Shown piece after piece: positions 15,824-23,257 of a stretch of DNA of 47,547 bases; position 1 is the first letter of the stretch; each line of letters opens with the position of its first letter. The stretch covers positions 1-47,547 of the forward strand of contig NZ_PZYZ01000014.1 in the NCBI RefSeq assembly GCF_003047295.1. The letters run 5' to 3'. The notes below the pieces were generated by a model. The model was not told the origin of the DNA, did not search any database, and saw only the letters and a list, made by a program, of their open reading frames with translations. Made by a program: the position numbers and the translations under genes. Origin of the DNA: Nocardioides sediminis. GTDB taxonomy: Bacteria > Actinomycetota > Actinomycetes > Propionibacteriales > Nocardioidaceae.

Positions 15824-17785
15824 TCAGGGCAGCGGGTAGTCCACCACGTAGCTCGGCACGCCCGGGGCGTCGCTGTCGACGCGGTCGCCGACGTCGTTGA
15901 CCACGTGCTCGATCGCCCCCGCCTCGAGGTTGACCGTGAGCAGGTGGTGGAGCCGGACCCCGTCGCGGGTGGGCACCTCGAAGCCGCGCTCGGTCACGAT
16001 CGAAGGGTCGTTGCGGTTGTAGACGTAGACCCCGCCGCCGTAGAGCTGGTGGCGCTGCACGTCGTCGGCGACCTTGTAGCCCGACCAGCCGAGCGTGCCG
16101 TCGGGCCGGGTCCAGTCGGCCTGCGTGGGCGGGTCGTAGGGCAGCTCGTTCTGGTAGAGCACGACCTCGCCGTCCTCGCCGTTCCAGATCGTGTTGTGCT
16201 CCTGGTAGTGCTCCACGAACAGGCCGGTCGCCCGCACGCGGTCGCCGTTGACGACGACGCCGACGCGGCCGGTGTTGGTGCGCCACCGGTCGGTGTCGCC
16301 GGCCACCCCGGCGGTGAAGCCCTCGACCCCGTGGTCGGCGCGCCAGACCCAGGCGTGGTCGATGAGGACGTCGTCGGCGTCGATGCGCAGCGACACGTCG
16401 GCCTTGCCGATGTGGGGCCCGCCGACGCGGAAGTAGACGTCGTTGAGCGTCGTGCTGGGGGTGGGTCCCGCGTCACGGCGCGCGGGCCGCTGCTCCTCGA
16501 TCCGCATGAGCGCGGGAGAGGAGACCGTGCCGGCGTCGATGGTGACGCCCGCGACCACGACGCGGTCGGCCTGCTGGCCCACGACGAGCGGCACTGCCCC
16601 ACCGACGGCGGTCAGGGTGGCGTGGCCCATGCCGAGCACGACCGCGTCGTCGCGACGTACGACGAGGCTGCGGTCCACGTCGTAGACGCCCGGGGTGAGG
16701 AGCAGGTGCTTGCCGCGGGCCAGCTGCGAGGCCAGCTCGCGGGCGGGGTCGGCCGGGCTCGCGACGTGGAAGTCCGACAGCGGCAGGCTGCGGCCCTCGG
16801 CCGTGCCCCCTGCCGTGCCCTCGGTCCAGTCGGTGCCGCGGGAGTCCGTGCGCGCGTCGGGCACGCGCACCCGCCACTCACCGTCGGCGTCCACGAAGAG
16901 GAACGGCTTCTCGCGGCTCACCGGCGTGGTGTCGAGGGTCGTGTACGGCGGGGTGGGGAAGCCCTCCTCCGACGGAGCGCCCACGGTGCCGGCGAAGACC
17001 TGGTTCCAGACGCCGTTGGACCAGTTGCCGACCTCGGAGTTGCGGGTGATCCACTGCTGCTGCGACCCGTTGATGATCTCGCCGGCCCTGGAGTTGGCCA
17101 GGTAGCCGCCGCTGGCGTACTGCGGACCCGCGGTGCAGTAGTCCATCAGCGAGAGGGTGCCGCCGCGGACGTCCACGCGACGCAGGGACGCGGCCTGGGA
17201 GACGGCCCAGAAGTTGGCCGTGGCGCGGCAGCCGTCCTGGCCGGCGCCGTTGACCTGGATGGTGAGGTTGGACATCGAGCGCCAGAAGTTGTTGAGCGCG
17301 ACGCAGTAGGGCTGGGTCGGCGCGTCGGTCAGGCAGCGGTTGTAGACCTCGACCTTGCCGTTGATGACGGTGTCCGAGGGCGAGGCGCCGAGGCCGGCGA
17401 CCTCGGTGTAGTAGCCGACCTTGATCTGCAGCGGCTCGGCGTCGGTGCCGTAGGTGCCCGGCTTGAAGAGCAGGCTCCAGCGCTCGGTGCCCATCTCGTC
17501 GTCGACCTGCGCGGCGTGGATCGCGTCGGCCTTGGCGCGGATCTCCGCGACCGGCATGGACGGGTCGAAGACCACGACGCGGCTGCCGAGGTCGGGGGCC
17601 TCGGTCGTGCTCGCCTCGGCAGTGGTGGGGGCGTTGGCCGGCGCGGGCTCCTGGGCGGCCAGGGCGGGCGCGGTGGCCGTCACCAGGCCGACGGCGAGCA
17701 GTGCCGCGGCGACCCGGAGGGTCCGGCCGGGGCGGGCGGTGAACCGCACGGACAGGGGTAGGGGCAGGCGTGGGACTCGTGGCAC
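15824..17785 (-). CDS. Secreted right-handed beta-helix protein
   Basis: A 653-residue exported protein. The signal peptide occupies about residues 1-44 (RVAAALLAVGLVTATAPALA, cleaved before AQ). The mature part looks like two parallel beta-helix regions: FKPGTYGTDAEPLQIKVGYY, then VINGKVEVYNR and NFWRSMSNLTI; and later LLLTPGVYDVDRSLVV and VLIDHAWVWRADHGVEG. This resembles the family often labelled 'adenylyl cyclase' or 'factor 5/8 domain' in Streptomyces; no cyclase domain is visible. The two-helix layout recalls GH55-type glucanases. The GTG start has a GAAGGA ribosome site six bases upstream. A CebR-like operator in its promoter supports a sugar-polymer substrate. Confidence 0.85.
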   Translation of the reverse strand: MPRVPRLPLPLSVRFTARPGRTLRVAAALLAVGLVTATAPALAAQEPAPANAPTTAEASTTEAPDLGSRVVVFDPSMPVAEIRAKADAIHAAQVDDEMGTERWSLLFKPGTYGTDAEPLQIKVGYYTEVAGLGASPSDTVINGKVEVYNRCLTDAPTQPYCVALNNFWRSMSNLTIQVNGAGQDGCRATANFWAVSQAASLRRVDVRGGTLSLMDYCTAGPQYASGGYLANSRAGEIINGSQQQWITRNSEVGNWSNGVWNQVFAGTVGAPSEEGFPTPPYTTLDTTPVSREKPFLFVDADGEWRVRVPDARTDSRGTDWTEGTAGGTAEGRSLPLSDFHVASPADPARELASQLARGKHLLLTPGVYDVDRSLVVRRDDAVVLGMGHATLTAVGGAVPLVVGQQADRVVVAGVTIDAGTVSSPALMRIEEQRPARRDAGPTPSTTLNDVYFRVGGPHIGKADVSLRIDADDVLIDHAWVWRADHGVEGFTAGVAGDTDRWRTNTGRVGVVVNGDRVRATGLFVEHYQEHNTIWNGEDGEVVLYQNELPYDPPTQADWTRPDGTLGWSGYKVADDVQRHQLYGGGVYVYNRNDPSIVTERGFEVPTRDGVRLHHLLTVNLEAGAIEHVVNDVGDRVDSDAPGVPSYVVDYPLP

Positions 17786-17805
17786 GGGACATCCTTCGGG
17801 GGGTG

Positions 17806-17819
17806 TGGAAGCGCTCTCA
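17806..17819. promoter_or_regulatory. CebR/CelR-like LacI-family operator
   Basis: TGGAAGCGCTCTCA matches the actinobacterial cellulose-response operator TGGGAGCGCTCCCA at 12 of 14 positions and keeps the AGCGCT centre. It lies 21-34 bases upstream of the beta-helix gene's GTG, where binding would block the promoter. The expected effect is repression until an oligosaccharide such as cellobiose appears; no LacI gene is in this window. Confidence 0.7.
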
Positions 17820-17937
17820 CGGGGTGACGAGCATGCCACGGCCCGTGTGACTGGCGCCACACCTTGTCCACGGACCGGGCCCCGGACGTACGACGACCCG
17901 GGACGCGGCCGTCCCGGGTCGTCGCGGGTCGCGCGGC

Positions 17938-18804
17938 TCAGGCGTCGAGCCGCGCGAGCTCCTCGTCGGACAGCTCGAGGTCCGCCGCGGCGGCGGAGTC
18001 CTGGATCGACTGCGGCCGCTTGGCCCCCGGGATGGGGATGACGCAGGGCGACTGGGCGAGCTCCCACGCGAGCGCGACCTGCTGGGCGCTGACCCCGCGG
18101 GCCCGGGCGACCTCGGCGAAGGCCGGGTGCTTGTCGGAGAGCTCCTTGGCGTCGGCGAGGCCGCCGAGCGGGCTCCACGGCAGGAAGGCCAGCCCGAGCT
18201 CCTCGCAGACGTCGATCTCCGGACGGCTGCTCCGGAACTTGGGGCTGAACTGGTTCTGCACGCTCACCAGCGCGTCACCGAGCACCGCGTGGGCCGCCCG
18301 GATCTGGTGGGGGTCGGCGTTGGAGAGCCCGATGGCGGCGACCTTGCCGCTGCCCGCGATCTCCTTCAGCGTGCCGATGACGTCGTCGTACGGCACGGCG
18401 GGGTCGGGACGGTGGTGCTGCCACAGCGCGATCTGCTCGACTCCGAGGCGGCGGAGGCTGTCGTCGACGGCGGCGCGCAGGTGCTCGGGCGAGCTGTCGG
18501 TGGCCCACCCGCCGCCCTCGGTCCGGACGTGGCCGCCCTTGGTCGCCAGGACCACCCGGTCCCGGACGCCGAGCTCGTCGAGCAGCCCGGCGACGAGGCG
18601 CTCGTTCTGACCCTGCGCGTCGGCGCCCTTGTCGTCGCCGGGGCCGTAGGCGTCCGCGGTGTCGAAGAGGGTGACCCCGGCGTCGAGCGCCGCGGTCACG
18701 GTGTCGAGGAGCTGCTGGCGCGGCTGTGCGCCGGTCTGGTCGAAGGTCATCAGGCCCAGGCCGATCGCGCCGACCTGGTGGTGTCCGAGAGTGCGTGTCT
18801 GCAT
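17938..18804 (-). CDS. Aldo/keto reductase
   Basis: A 288-residue NADPH-dependent oxidoreductase of the aldo/keto reductase superfamily. The catalytic tetrad is visible: Asp and Tyr in LFDTADAYGPGDD (about 47-59), Lys in VLATKGGH (about 86-93), and His in LWQHHRPDP (about 128-136). The C-terminus (PIPGAKRPQSIQDSAAA) carries the nucleotide-binding residues. It reduces an aldehyde or ketone; the substrate is not clear. It starts at 18804, 55 bases after the MerR-DICT gene on the same strand, and may share its transcript. Confidence 0.92.
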   Translation of the reverse strand: MQTRTLGHHQVGAIGLGLMTFDQTGAQPRQQLLDTVTAALDAGVTLFDTADAYGPGDDKGADAQGQNERLVAGLLDELGVRDRVVLATKGGHVRTEGGGWATDSSPEHLRAAVDDSLRRLGVEQIALWQHHRPDPAVPYDDVIGTLKEIAGSGKVAAIGLSNADPHQIRAAHAVLGDALVSVQNQFSPKFRSSRPEIDVCEELGLAFLPWSPLGGLADAKELSDKHPAFAEVARARGVSAQQVALAWELAQSPCVIPIPGAKRPQSIQDSAAAADLELSDEELARLDA

Positions 18805-18859
18805 GGTCCCGACCCTACGGCGCGCGCGGTGGACCGCCCGGGGCCTGCTGCCTCCCGCC

Positions 18860-19753
18860 TCAGCCGCGGCGGGCGCGCAGGGCGGTGCCGTCGGTGTAGG
18901 CCACCATCCGGTTGAAGACGGCGGCCGTCGCCCCGGGCGACGTGCTCGGCAGCGCCGCGCGTCCCTCGAGGTCGGCCAGGACGCGGCGGGAGGCCTCCGA
19001 TCCGGCGGCCGCCCCGACGCCGGCCGTGAGCAGGGCGGCGTCACGCACCACCCGGCCGTCGACCGACCAGAGCGCCTCGAAGGGACGCTCGTCCTGGGTG
19101 CCGCCGTGCCCGGGCAGCTCGAAGGCCACCAGCGCGACCCCGAAGTCGGGGGCGTCGTGCACCACGACCCACTCGCGCAGCATCGGCGAGTCGTCCGGCA
19201 GCGCGACCGTCGCCGGACGTCCCGCGTCGTCGTGCGCCTCGAAGTCGGCCATCGCCACCGCGGACTCGGCGGTGCGGGCCAGCTCCTCCCACCTCCGCTG
19301 CGAGTGCCCGTAGTAGCGGCCCCGCTGGAAGGTGCCCAGCAGCACCCCGCTGGCCGCCTGGGCGACGGCCTCGTCCTCGATGGCCCACGACAGCGCGAGC
19401 AGCGTGCGCTTGGTCAGGGTGTACGACGCCAGCCCCGGGTGCCGGCGCGCGAGCTCGGCGTACACCGAGCCGCTCTCCGACGAGCCGCCGGCGCGACGCG
19501 TCGTGGCGATCGCCTCCTCGAGGCGCAGGCCGCGGTCACGCTCCTCCACGACGCGGCGGACCGCGCGCGCGTCCGCGTCGGTGTAGCGGCGGTGGCCGCT
19601 GGGCAGCCTGACCGGCTCGGGGAACCCGAACCGCTTCTCCCAGGCGCGGATCAGCTCGGGCGTGACCCCGGCGTGGCGCGCCAGGTCGCCGATCGTCAGG
19701 CCGGGGAGGGTGTCGGCGGCGGACCCTTGCGATGTCGCGGTGAGCGTGCTCAT
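18860..19753 (-). CDS. MerR-family regulator with DICT sensory domain
   Basis: A 297-residue regulator. The N-terminal MerR helix-turn-helix is at about 18-85 (LTIGDLARHAGVTPELIRAWEKRFGFPEP, then SGHRRYTDADARAVRRV). The C-terminal region (about 100-290: LTKRTLLALSWAIEDEA, GTFQRGRYYGHSQRRW, SPMLREWVVVHDAPDFG) matches the DICT sensory domain, a domain tied to light and redox signalling in cyanobacteria and actinobacteria. Its ligand is unknown. It is divergent from the small gene at 19830 across 76 bases that contain two perfect dyads, so it is the natural regulator of that operon. Confidence 0.88.
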   Translation of the reverse strand: MSTLTATSQGSAADTLPGLTIGDLARHAGVTPELIRAWEKRFGFPEPVRLPSGHRRYTDADARAVRRVVEERDRGLRLEEAIATTRRAGGSSESGSVYAELARRHPGLASYTLTKRTLLALSWAIEDEAVAQAASGVLLGTFQRGRYYGHSQRRWEELARTAESAVAMADFEAHDDAGRPATVALPDDSPMLREWVVVHDAPDFGVALVAFELPGHGGTQDERPFEALWSVDGRVVRDAALLTAGVGAAAGSEASRRVLADLEGRAALPSTSPGATAAVFNRMVAYTDGTALRARRG

Positions 19754-19767
19754 ACTCGAACCATACC

Positions 19768-19782
19768 TCAACAACCTGTTGA
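19768..19782. promoter_or_regulatory. Candidate MerR operator dyad
   Basis: TCAACA-ACC-TGTTGA is a perfect 6-3-6 inverted repeat, 15 bases before the regulator's ATG and 47 before the facing gene. The length and position suit a MerR-type dimer site in a shared promoter. Confidence 0.6.
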
Positions 19783-19787
19783 AGTCT

Positions 19788-19808
19788 GTGTCCAGGTTTT
19801 CTGGACAC
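19788..19808. promoter_or_regulatory. Second dyad in the shared promoter
   Basis: GTGTCCAG (19788-19795) and CTGGACAC (19801-19808) form a perfect 8-base inverted repeat around GTTTT. It is 21 bases before the ATG at 19830 and just upstream of its AGGAGG site. It could be a second operator or an RNA hairpin in the leader of the small-protein gene. Confidence 0.5.
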
Positions 19809-19829
19809 TCTGATACCCAGGAGGATCCC

Positions 19830-20078
19830 ATGGTTCAGCAGCAGCAGCCCGACTTCCGCGCCGACGCCGTCGTCGACTGGAGCGACCTCGGCCGCGAGAT
19901 GTGGTCGTTCCTGACCGGCCGCCGCGCCGCGATCAACTACCAGTTCGTCGACATGTCCGTCGAGGTCCCGCGCGACACCGGCCCCCGGGCGCCCCGGGCG
20001 ACCTGGAAGATCGACGGCACCCTGCGCATCTCCAGCGAGGACGACACGACCCGTGGTCCCGGACCGGAGGCGGCGTGA
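19830..20078 (+). CDS. Small protein facing the MerR-DICT gene
   Basis: An 82-residue protein of unknown function. It has a short polar start (MVQQQQPDF), then a compact segment with WSDLGREMWSFLTGRRAAIN and strands YQFVDMSVEVPRD and ATWKIDGTLRIS, suggesting a small alpha-beta fold. The end is disordered and acidic. It has no membrane segment. The ATG has a strong AGGAGG site six bases upstream. It overlaps the FHA gene by GTGA, so the two are made together. It is probably the first gene under MerR-DICT control. Confidence 0.8.
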   Translation: MVQQQQPDFRADAVVDWSDLGREMWSFLTGRRAAINYQFVDMSVEVPRDTGPRAPRATWKIDGTLRISSEDDTTRGPGPEAA

Positions 20079-20986
20079 CCAGGCTGCGGACCCGGGTCGA
20101 CGCGGACGTCTGCTTCCGCGTCGACACCGAGGGCCGCGCCCCGGTCACGGGATCGCTCACGGGGCAGGGCAGCGCGCTCACGCTCCGGGTGAGCGATCCC
20201 GCGGCCTTCGCCGGCGGCGCCGACGCGGCCGGCCTGCGCCTGATCGCCGCCGAGCTGGCCGACCTCGGCCTCTCGGTGCAGGTCCGGGACGCGGACGACG
20301 TGCCACTGCTCTCGCTGGGAGACGTCCGCTGCCCGTGGTGGCAGCGGCCCTTCACCCGGAGCCCGCACATGCGGGTGGCCGGCATCCGCGGCGTGGTCTC
20401 GGCCGGTCGCGGACGCCTGCGCAGCGACGGGTCGACGCTGCCCGGACCCGGCCTGCTGCCTCCCTCCACGCCCTACCCCGTGGCCCCCACCTTCCTGCGG
20501 CGCCCGGTGCGGCGGGTGACCACCACCCACGACCCGGCCCGCGGCGGCCTGCCGCGTCTCGTGGAGCGCCCCGGACCCGGCATCACCCGCACCAGCCACC
20601 CGGTCCACTGGCTGCAGGAGGACCTCACGACGATCGGCTCCGACCCCGCCTGCGACGTCGTGCTGCCCGGCCTGGCGGCTCTCCACGCCGAGGTGGTCCA
20701 CGACGACGCGGACGAGTTCGTCGTGCACGCGGTCGGCGACGCCGTGGTGCGCGTGCACGGCCGGCGGGTCTCCAGCGCGATCCTGCGCTCCTCCACCCGC
20801 GTCGAGCTCGGGTCGAGCGCCCACGGCCCGACGCGGATCCTGGCGTTCCTGCGCGAGGAGTACGCCGACCACGGCCGCCCGCACTACGGCCGCATCGGTG
20901 GCGAGCTCGGGCGCCAGCGCCCCCAGCCGCCGCGCGAGCAGCTGCAGCGGGTCACGGATCCCCTCGAGGAGGCCCCCCACACCTGA
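20075..20986 (+). CDS. FHA-domain protein
   Basis: A 303-residue protein. An FHA phosphothreonine-binding domain lies near residues 185-265, with the expected motifs TTIGSDPACDVVLPG and LAALHAEVVHDD (the usual RSxxS pattern is weakened to AALHAE). The N-terminal region (about 1-120) is strand-rich and unlike known domains; it is followed by a Pro/Arg linker. A degraded FHA loop raises the chance that phosphopeptide binding is reduced. Its GTG overlaps the small-protein gene before it. A kinase that could make its ligand is encoded at 8636 but is not linked to this operon. Confidence 0.8.
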   Translation: MTRLRTRVDADVCFRVDTEGRAPVTGSLTGQGSALTLRVSDPAAFAGGADAAGLRLIAAELADLGLSVQVRDADDVPLLSLGDVRCPWWQRPFTRSPHMRVAGIRGVVSAGRGRLRSDGSTLPGPGLLPPSTPYPVAPTFLRRPVRRVTTTHDPARGGLPRLVERPGPGITRTSHPVHWLQEDLTTIGSDPACDVVLPGLAALHAEVVHDDADEFVVHAVGDAVVRVHGRRVSSAILRSSTRVELGSSAHGPTRILAFLREEYADHGRPHYGRIGGELGRQRPQPPREQLQRVTDPLEEAPHT

Positions 20987-21020
20987 CGGCGACCCCCCGG
21001 GTGCCTCCATGATGGGACCC

Positions 21021-22484
21021 ATGACGCACGGAGTCTCCTTCCCCGCCGACGCCGAGGGCCGCCGCAGCACCACCCGCGCCGGCCGCACGATCGTGGCCGA
21101 GGCCCTGCGCCCGGTCGACCCCGTGGGCGCCCTGGGCGCCGAGCAGGACACCGCCTGGCGCACCGGCTACGTGCTGCACTTCCGCCGACTGGTCGAGGCG
21201 GGCGTCGCCAGCCCCGAGGCATGGCTGTCGATCGCCGAGGCCGGCCTGGACGCCGTGCGCCGCACCCTCATCGTCACCGACGACGACGACCGCGACGAGC
21301 CCCTCGACTCCCTCACCTCGGCCCCGGCGACCAGGACGCTGCGCACCCACGAGGTCGTAGGCACCGCCGAGCCGCAGGTCGATCTGGTGATCCCCTACCG
21401 GGGTCGCGAGCTGCATGGCGCCGACCTCCGCGCCCAGCTCGACGAGTGGGTGGCGCGCGGCGTGATGGAGCCGTCAGCGGCCGCGGCCGTCCGGGAGGTC
21501 ATCGGCCACCCCGAGTGGCTGGCGCTGCCCGGCCGCACCGTCGCCGTGCTCGGCGCGGGGGCCGAGATGGGCCCGCTGGCCGCCCTGCTGCGCTGGGGCG
21601 CGACCGTCGCCGCTGTGGACCTCCCGCGTGAGGCGCTGTGGCAGCGGGTGGCGCGCACCGCCCGCGCCGGCGCCGGCCGGCTGCTCGTCCCCGTCGACGC
21701 TGCCCCCTCGGGCGACGGTGCCGGCGAGGGCACCTGGGGTGCCGACCTGCTCGCCGAGGTGCCCGAGGTCGCCGACTGGCTGGGGAGCCTCGAGGGCCGG
21801 CTCGTGCTGGGCAACTACCTCTACGCCGACGGCGGCACGCACGTGCGGGTCGCCGCCGCGGCCGACGTCCTCGCGACCCGGGTGACGGGCGTGCGTCAGG
21901 ACACCGCGCTGGCGTTCCTGGCCACGCCGACCGATGCCTTCGCGGTCCCCCACGAGGCCGTCGAGCACTCGACCCGCGCCTACCGGGAGCGCTCCGGCAC
22001 GGCCAAGCTGGTGGGCCGCCCGCTGCGCTGGGCCACCCGGGGGCGGCTGCTGCACCGCGCCTACCCGCCGGCCGCCGACCCGGGCATCAGCGACGCGATC
22101 GTGCCGGTGCAGGGCCCCAACTACGCCCTGGCCAAGCGCATCCAGCGCTGGCGCGCCTCGGTCGCCCGGCGCGACGGGCAGCTGGTGTCCTTCCACGTCG
22201 CGCCGTCGACCCGGACCCTGTCGGTGGTCAAGAACCGTGCCCTCGCAGCCGCGTTCGCCGGCGCCCACCGCTTCGGCGTCGAGGTCTTCGAGCCGGACAC
22301 CGCCAACACGCTGATGGCGGCGCTCCTCGTCCACGACCTCAGCACGGACGTGCCCCGGCACGAGCACCCGTGGCAGGACGAGGCGTACGCCGCCGTGCAC
22401 GGCGGCCTGTGGCGTGCGGCGTACGAGCCCCGCAGCGCCCTCGGGCTCGCCGCCGCCCTCGGCTACGCCAGCGCCCGCACCTGA
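21021..22484 (+). CDS. Large protein of unknown function with a Rossmann motif
   Basis: A 487-residue soluble protein. Its one clear motif, near residues 170-190, is VAVLGAGAEMGPLAALLRWG followed by ATVAAVDLP, a nucleotide-binding-like Rossmann beta-alpha-beta with GxGxxMG and an acidic end of strand 2. The sequence around it (IPYRGRELHGADLRAQLDEW before; VRQDTALAFLATPTDAFAVP and KLVGRPLRW after) is well ordered and looks like a conserved family, but no enzyme was recognised. ATG codons at 21009 and 21012 are alternative starts. It sits 34 bases after the FHA gene, on the same strand, so it may be in its operon. A 32-base repeat array starts at its stop codon. Confidence 0.8.
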   Translation: MTHGVSFPADAEGRRSTTRAGRTIVAEALRPVDPVGALGAEQDTAWRTGYVLHFRRLVEAGVASPEAWLSIAEAGLDAVRRTLIVTDDDDRDEPLDSLTSAPATRTLRTHEVVGTAEPQVDLVIPYRGRELHGADLRAQLDEWVARGVMEPSAAAAVREVIGHPEWLALPGRTVAVLGAGAEMGPLAALLRWGATVAAVDLPREALWQRVARTARAGAGRLLVPVDAAPSGDGAGEGTWGADLLAEVPEVADWLGSLEGRLVLGNYLYADGGTHVRVAAAADVLATRVTGVRQDTALAFLATPTDAFAVPHEAVEHSTRAYRERSGTAKLVGRPLRWATRGRLLHRAYPPAADPGISDAIVPVQGPNYALAKRIQRWRASVARRDGQLVSFHVAPSTRTLSVVKNRALAAAFAGAHRFGVEVFEPDTANTLMAALLVHDLSTDVPRHEHPWQDEAYAAVHGGLWRAAYEPRSALGLAAALGYASART

Positions 22485-22600
22485 CCGACCTCCCCCCTTC
22501 CTGACCGCTGGACCGCGCCGACCGGGCACTCCCTGACCGCTGGAATCCGCCGACCGGGCACTCCCTGACCGCTGGACCGCGCCGACCGGGCGCTTCCTGG
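22484..22600. repeat. 32-bp-period intergenic repeat array, locus 2
   Basis: Three clear units whose core GCCGACCGGGC starts at 22517, 22549 and 22581, an exact 32-base step. Each is preceded by CTGACCGCTGGA and followed by a GCACTCC- or GCGCTTCC-like end. A degenerate fourth unit (TGACCGACCTCCC) covers the stop codon of the preceding gene. Relative to locus 1 and 3 the unit is inverted, but so is the upstream gene, so orientation relative to transcription is the same. Confidence 0.9.
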
Positions 22601-22698
22601 CACCTGGCTGTACGACGAGCGCGCCCCGGCCGCCGGGAGATGGCGGCCCGTGTGATCCGCCCTGTGGACCCGTCAGGCCGCTGTCACGACCGGCGTGA

Positions 22699-23055
22699 GT
22701 GTCGGACGACCTCTCCGGCTCGTGGTGGGATCGGCACATGGACGAATGGGACGAGGGCTCGGTCAGCGGGGACGTCATTCGTTTCATGTGGGACTACACA
22801 CTTCACGTCCCACTGTGGGACGAGGAGGGCAAGCTCCCCGAGGAGCCCGAGTGGCTGCGCCGCGAGCTGGGCCTCAGCGACGGGCTCATCGATGGCATGG
22901 CGATGTGGGGACACGACATGTGCGAGCTGGACGGCACCGAGGCCGCGTTCGACATGGAGACCGGCCGAGTCATGGACGAGCGCGCCCGGGGTCTGGTCGA
23001 GCGGCTGCGAGCCGAGCTCGGGTCCAAGTGGAAGGTCGTCTACAAGCCTTGGTGA
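22699..23055 (+). CDS. Small acidic hypothetical protein
   Basis: A 118-residue, very acidic, Trp-rich protein (SGSWWDRHMDEWDEGS; FMWDYTLHVPLWDEEG; KWKVVYKPW). The block LPEEPEWLRRELGLSDGLIDGMAMWG looks like a conserved helical core. No function is known. The GTG at 22699 has no good ribosome site; an in-frame ATG at 22738 is an alternative. Base composition is less GC-rich than its neighbours, for example GACGTCATTCGTTTCATGTG, which might point to transfer. A very strong hairpin follows its stop. Confidence 0.65.
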   Translation: MSDDLSGSWWDRHMDEWDEGSVSGDVIRFMWDYTLHVPLWDEEGKLPEEPEWLRRELGLSDGLIDGMAMWGHDMCELDGTEAAFDMETGRVMDERARGLVERLRAELGSKWKVVYKPW

Positions 23056-23063
23056 TCTCGGCT

Positions 23064-23108
23064 TGGGTGTGGCTTCGGTGCCACCAGGTGACACCGAAGC
23101 CACACCCA
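23064..23108. terminator. 17-bp perfect hairpin, bidirectional terminator
   Basis: TGGGTGTGGCTTCGGTG (23064-23080) pairs perfectly with CACCGAAGCCACACCCA (23092-23108) around an 11-base loop that itself can pair CACC with GGTG. It begins nine bases past the stop codon at 23053-23055 and lies downstream of the convergent carboxyltransferase gene, so it can end both transcripts. It is the most stable hairpin found in the window. Confidence 0.8.
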
Positions 23109-23148
23109 GACGTCAGGCCGGGCCCGGCGACCCCCAGCCGGTCTGCGA

Positions 23149-23257
23149 TCGCCCGGTCGGCGCCTCCCAGCGCGACGGAAGTGCCCGGTCGGCGCCTCCC
23201 AGCGCGACGAAAGTGCCCGGTCGGTGTGTCCCAGCGGTACGGGACCGCCCGGTCAGC
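23149..23257. repeat. 32-bp-period intergenic repeat array, locus 3
   Basis: Four units with cores at 23151, 23183, 23215 and 23247 (GCCCGGTCGGC, with GCCCGGTCGGT and GCCCGGTCAGC as variants), exactly 32 bases apart. The fourth core contains the stop codon of the carboxyltransferase gene: a C-to-T difference from the usual GCCGACC, read on the minus strand, creates TGA. The last codons of that gene are thus made of repeat sequence. Confidence 0.9.

Noticed and set aside
15815..15845. A fourth copy of the 32-bp repeat at the beta-helix stop (CTGACCGGCCGGTCCCG)
   Set aside because: It resembles locus 3 around the stop, but there is no 32-base periodicity and the match can be explained by the short palindrome GACCGGCCGGTC.
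15824..17785. An adenylyl cyclase
   Set aside because: That label is common for relatives of this protein, but no cyclase catalytic domain is visible; it is a secreted beta-helix protein.
19830..20986. A toxin-antitoxin pair (small gene overlapping a larger one)
   Set aside because: The second protein has an FHA domain and no toxin fold, and the first has no DNA-binding or antitoxin motif.
22484..22600. A CRISPR array, given the even 32-bp period
   Set aside because: There are no unique spacers. The whole 32-base unit is repeated with drift, no cas genes are near, and the same unit occurs at three separate places.
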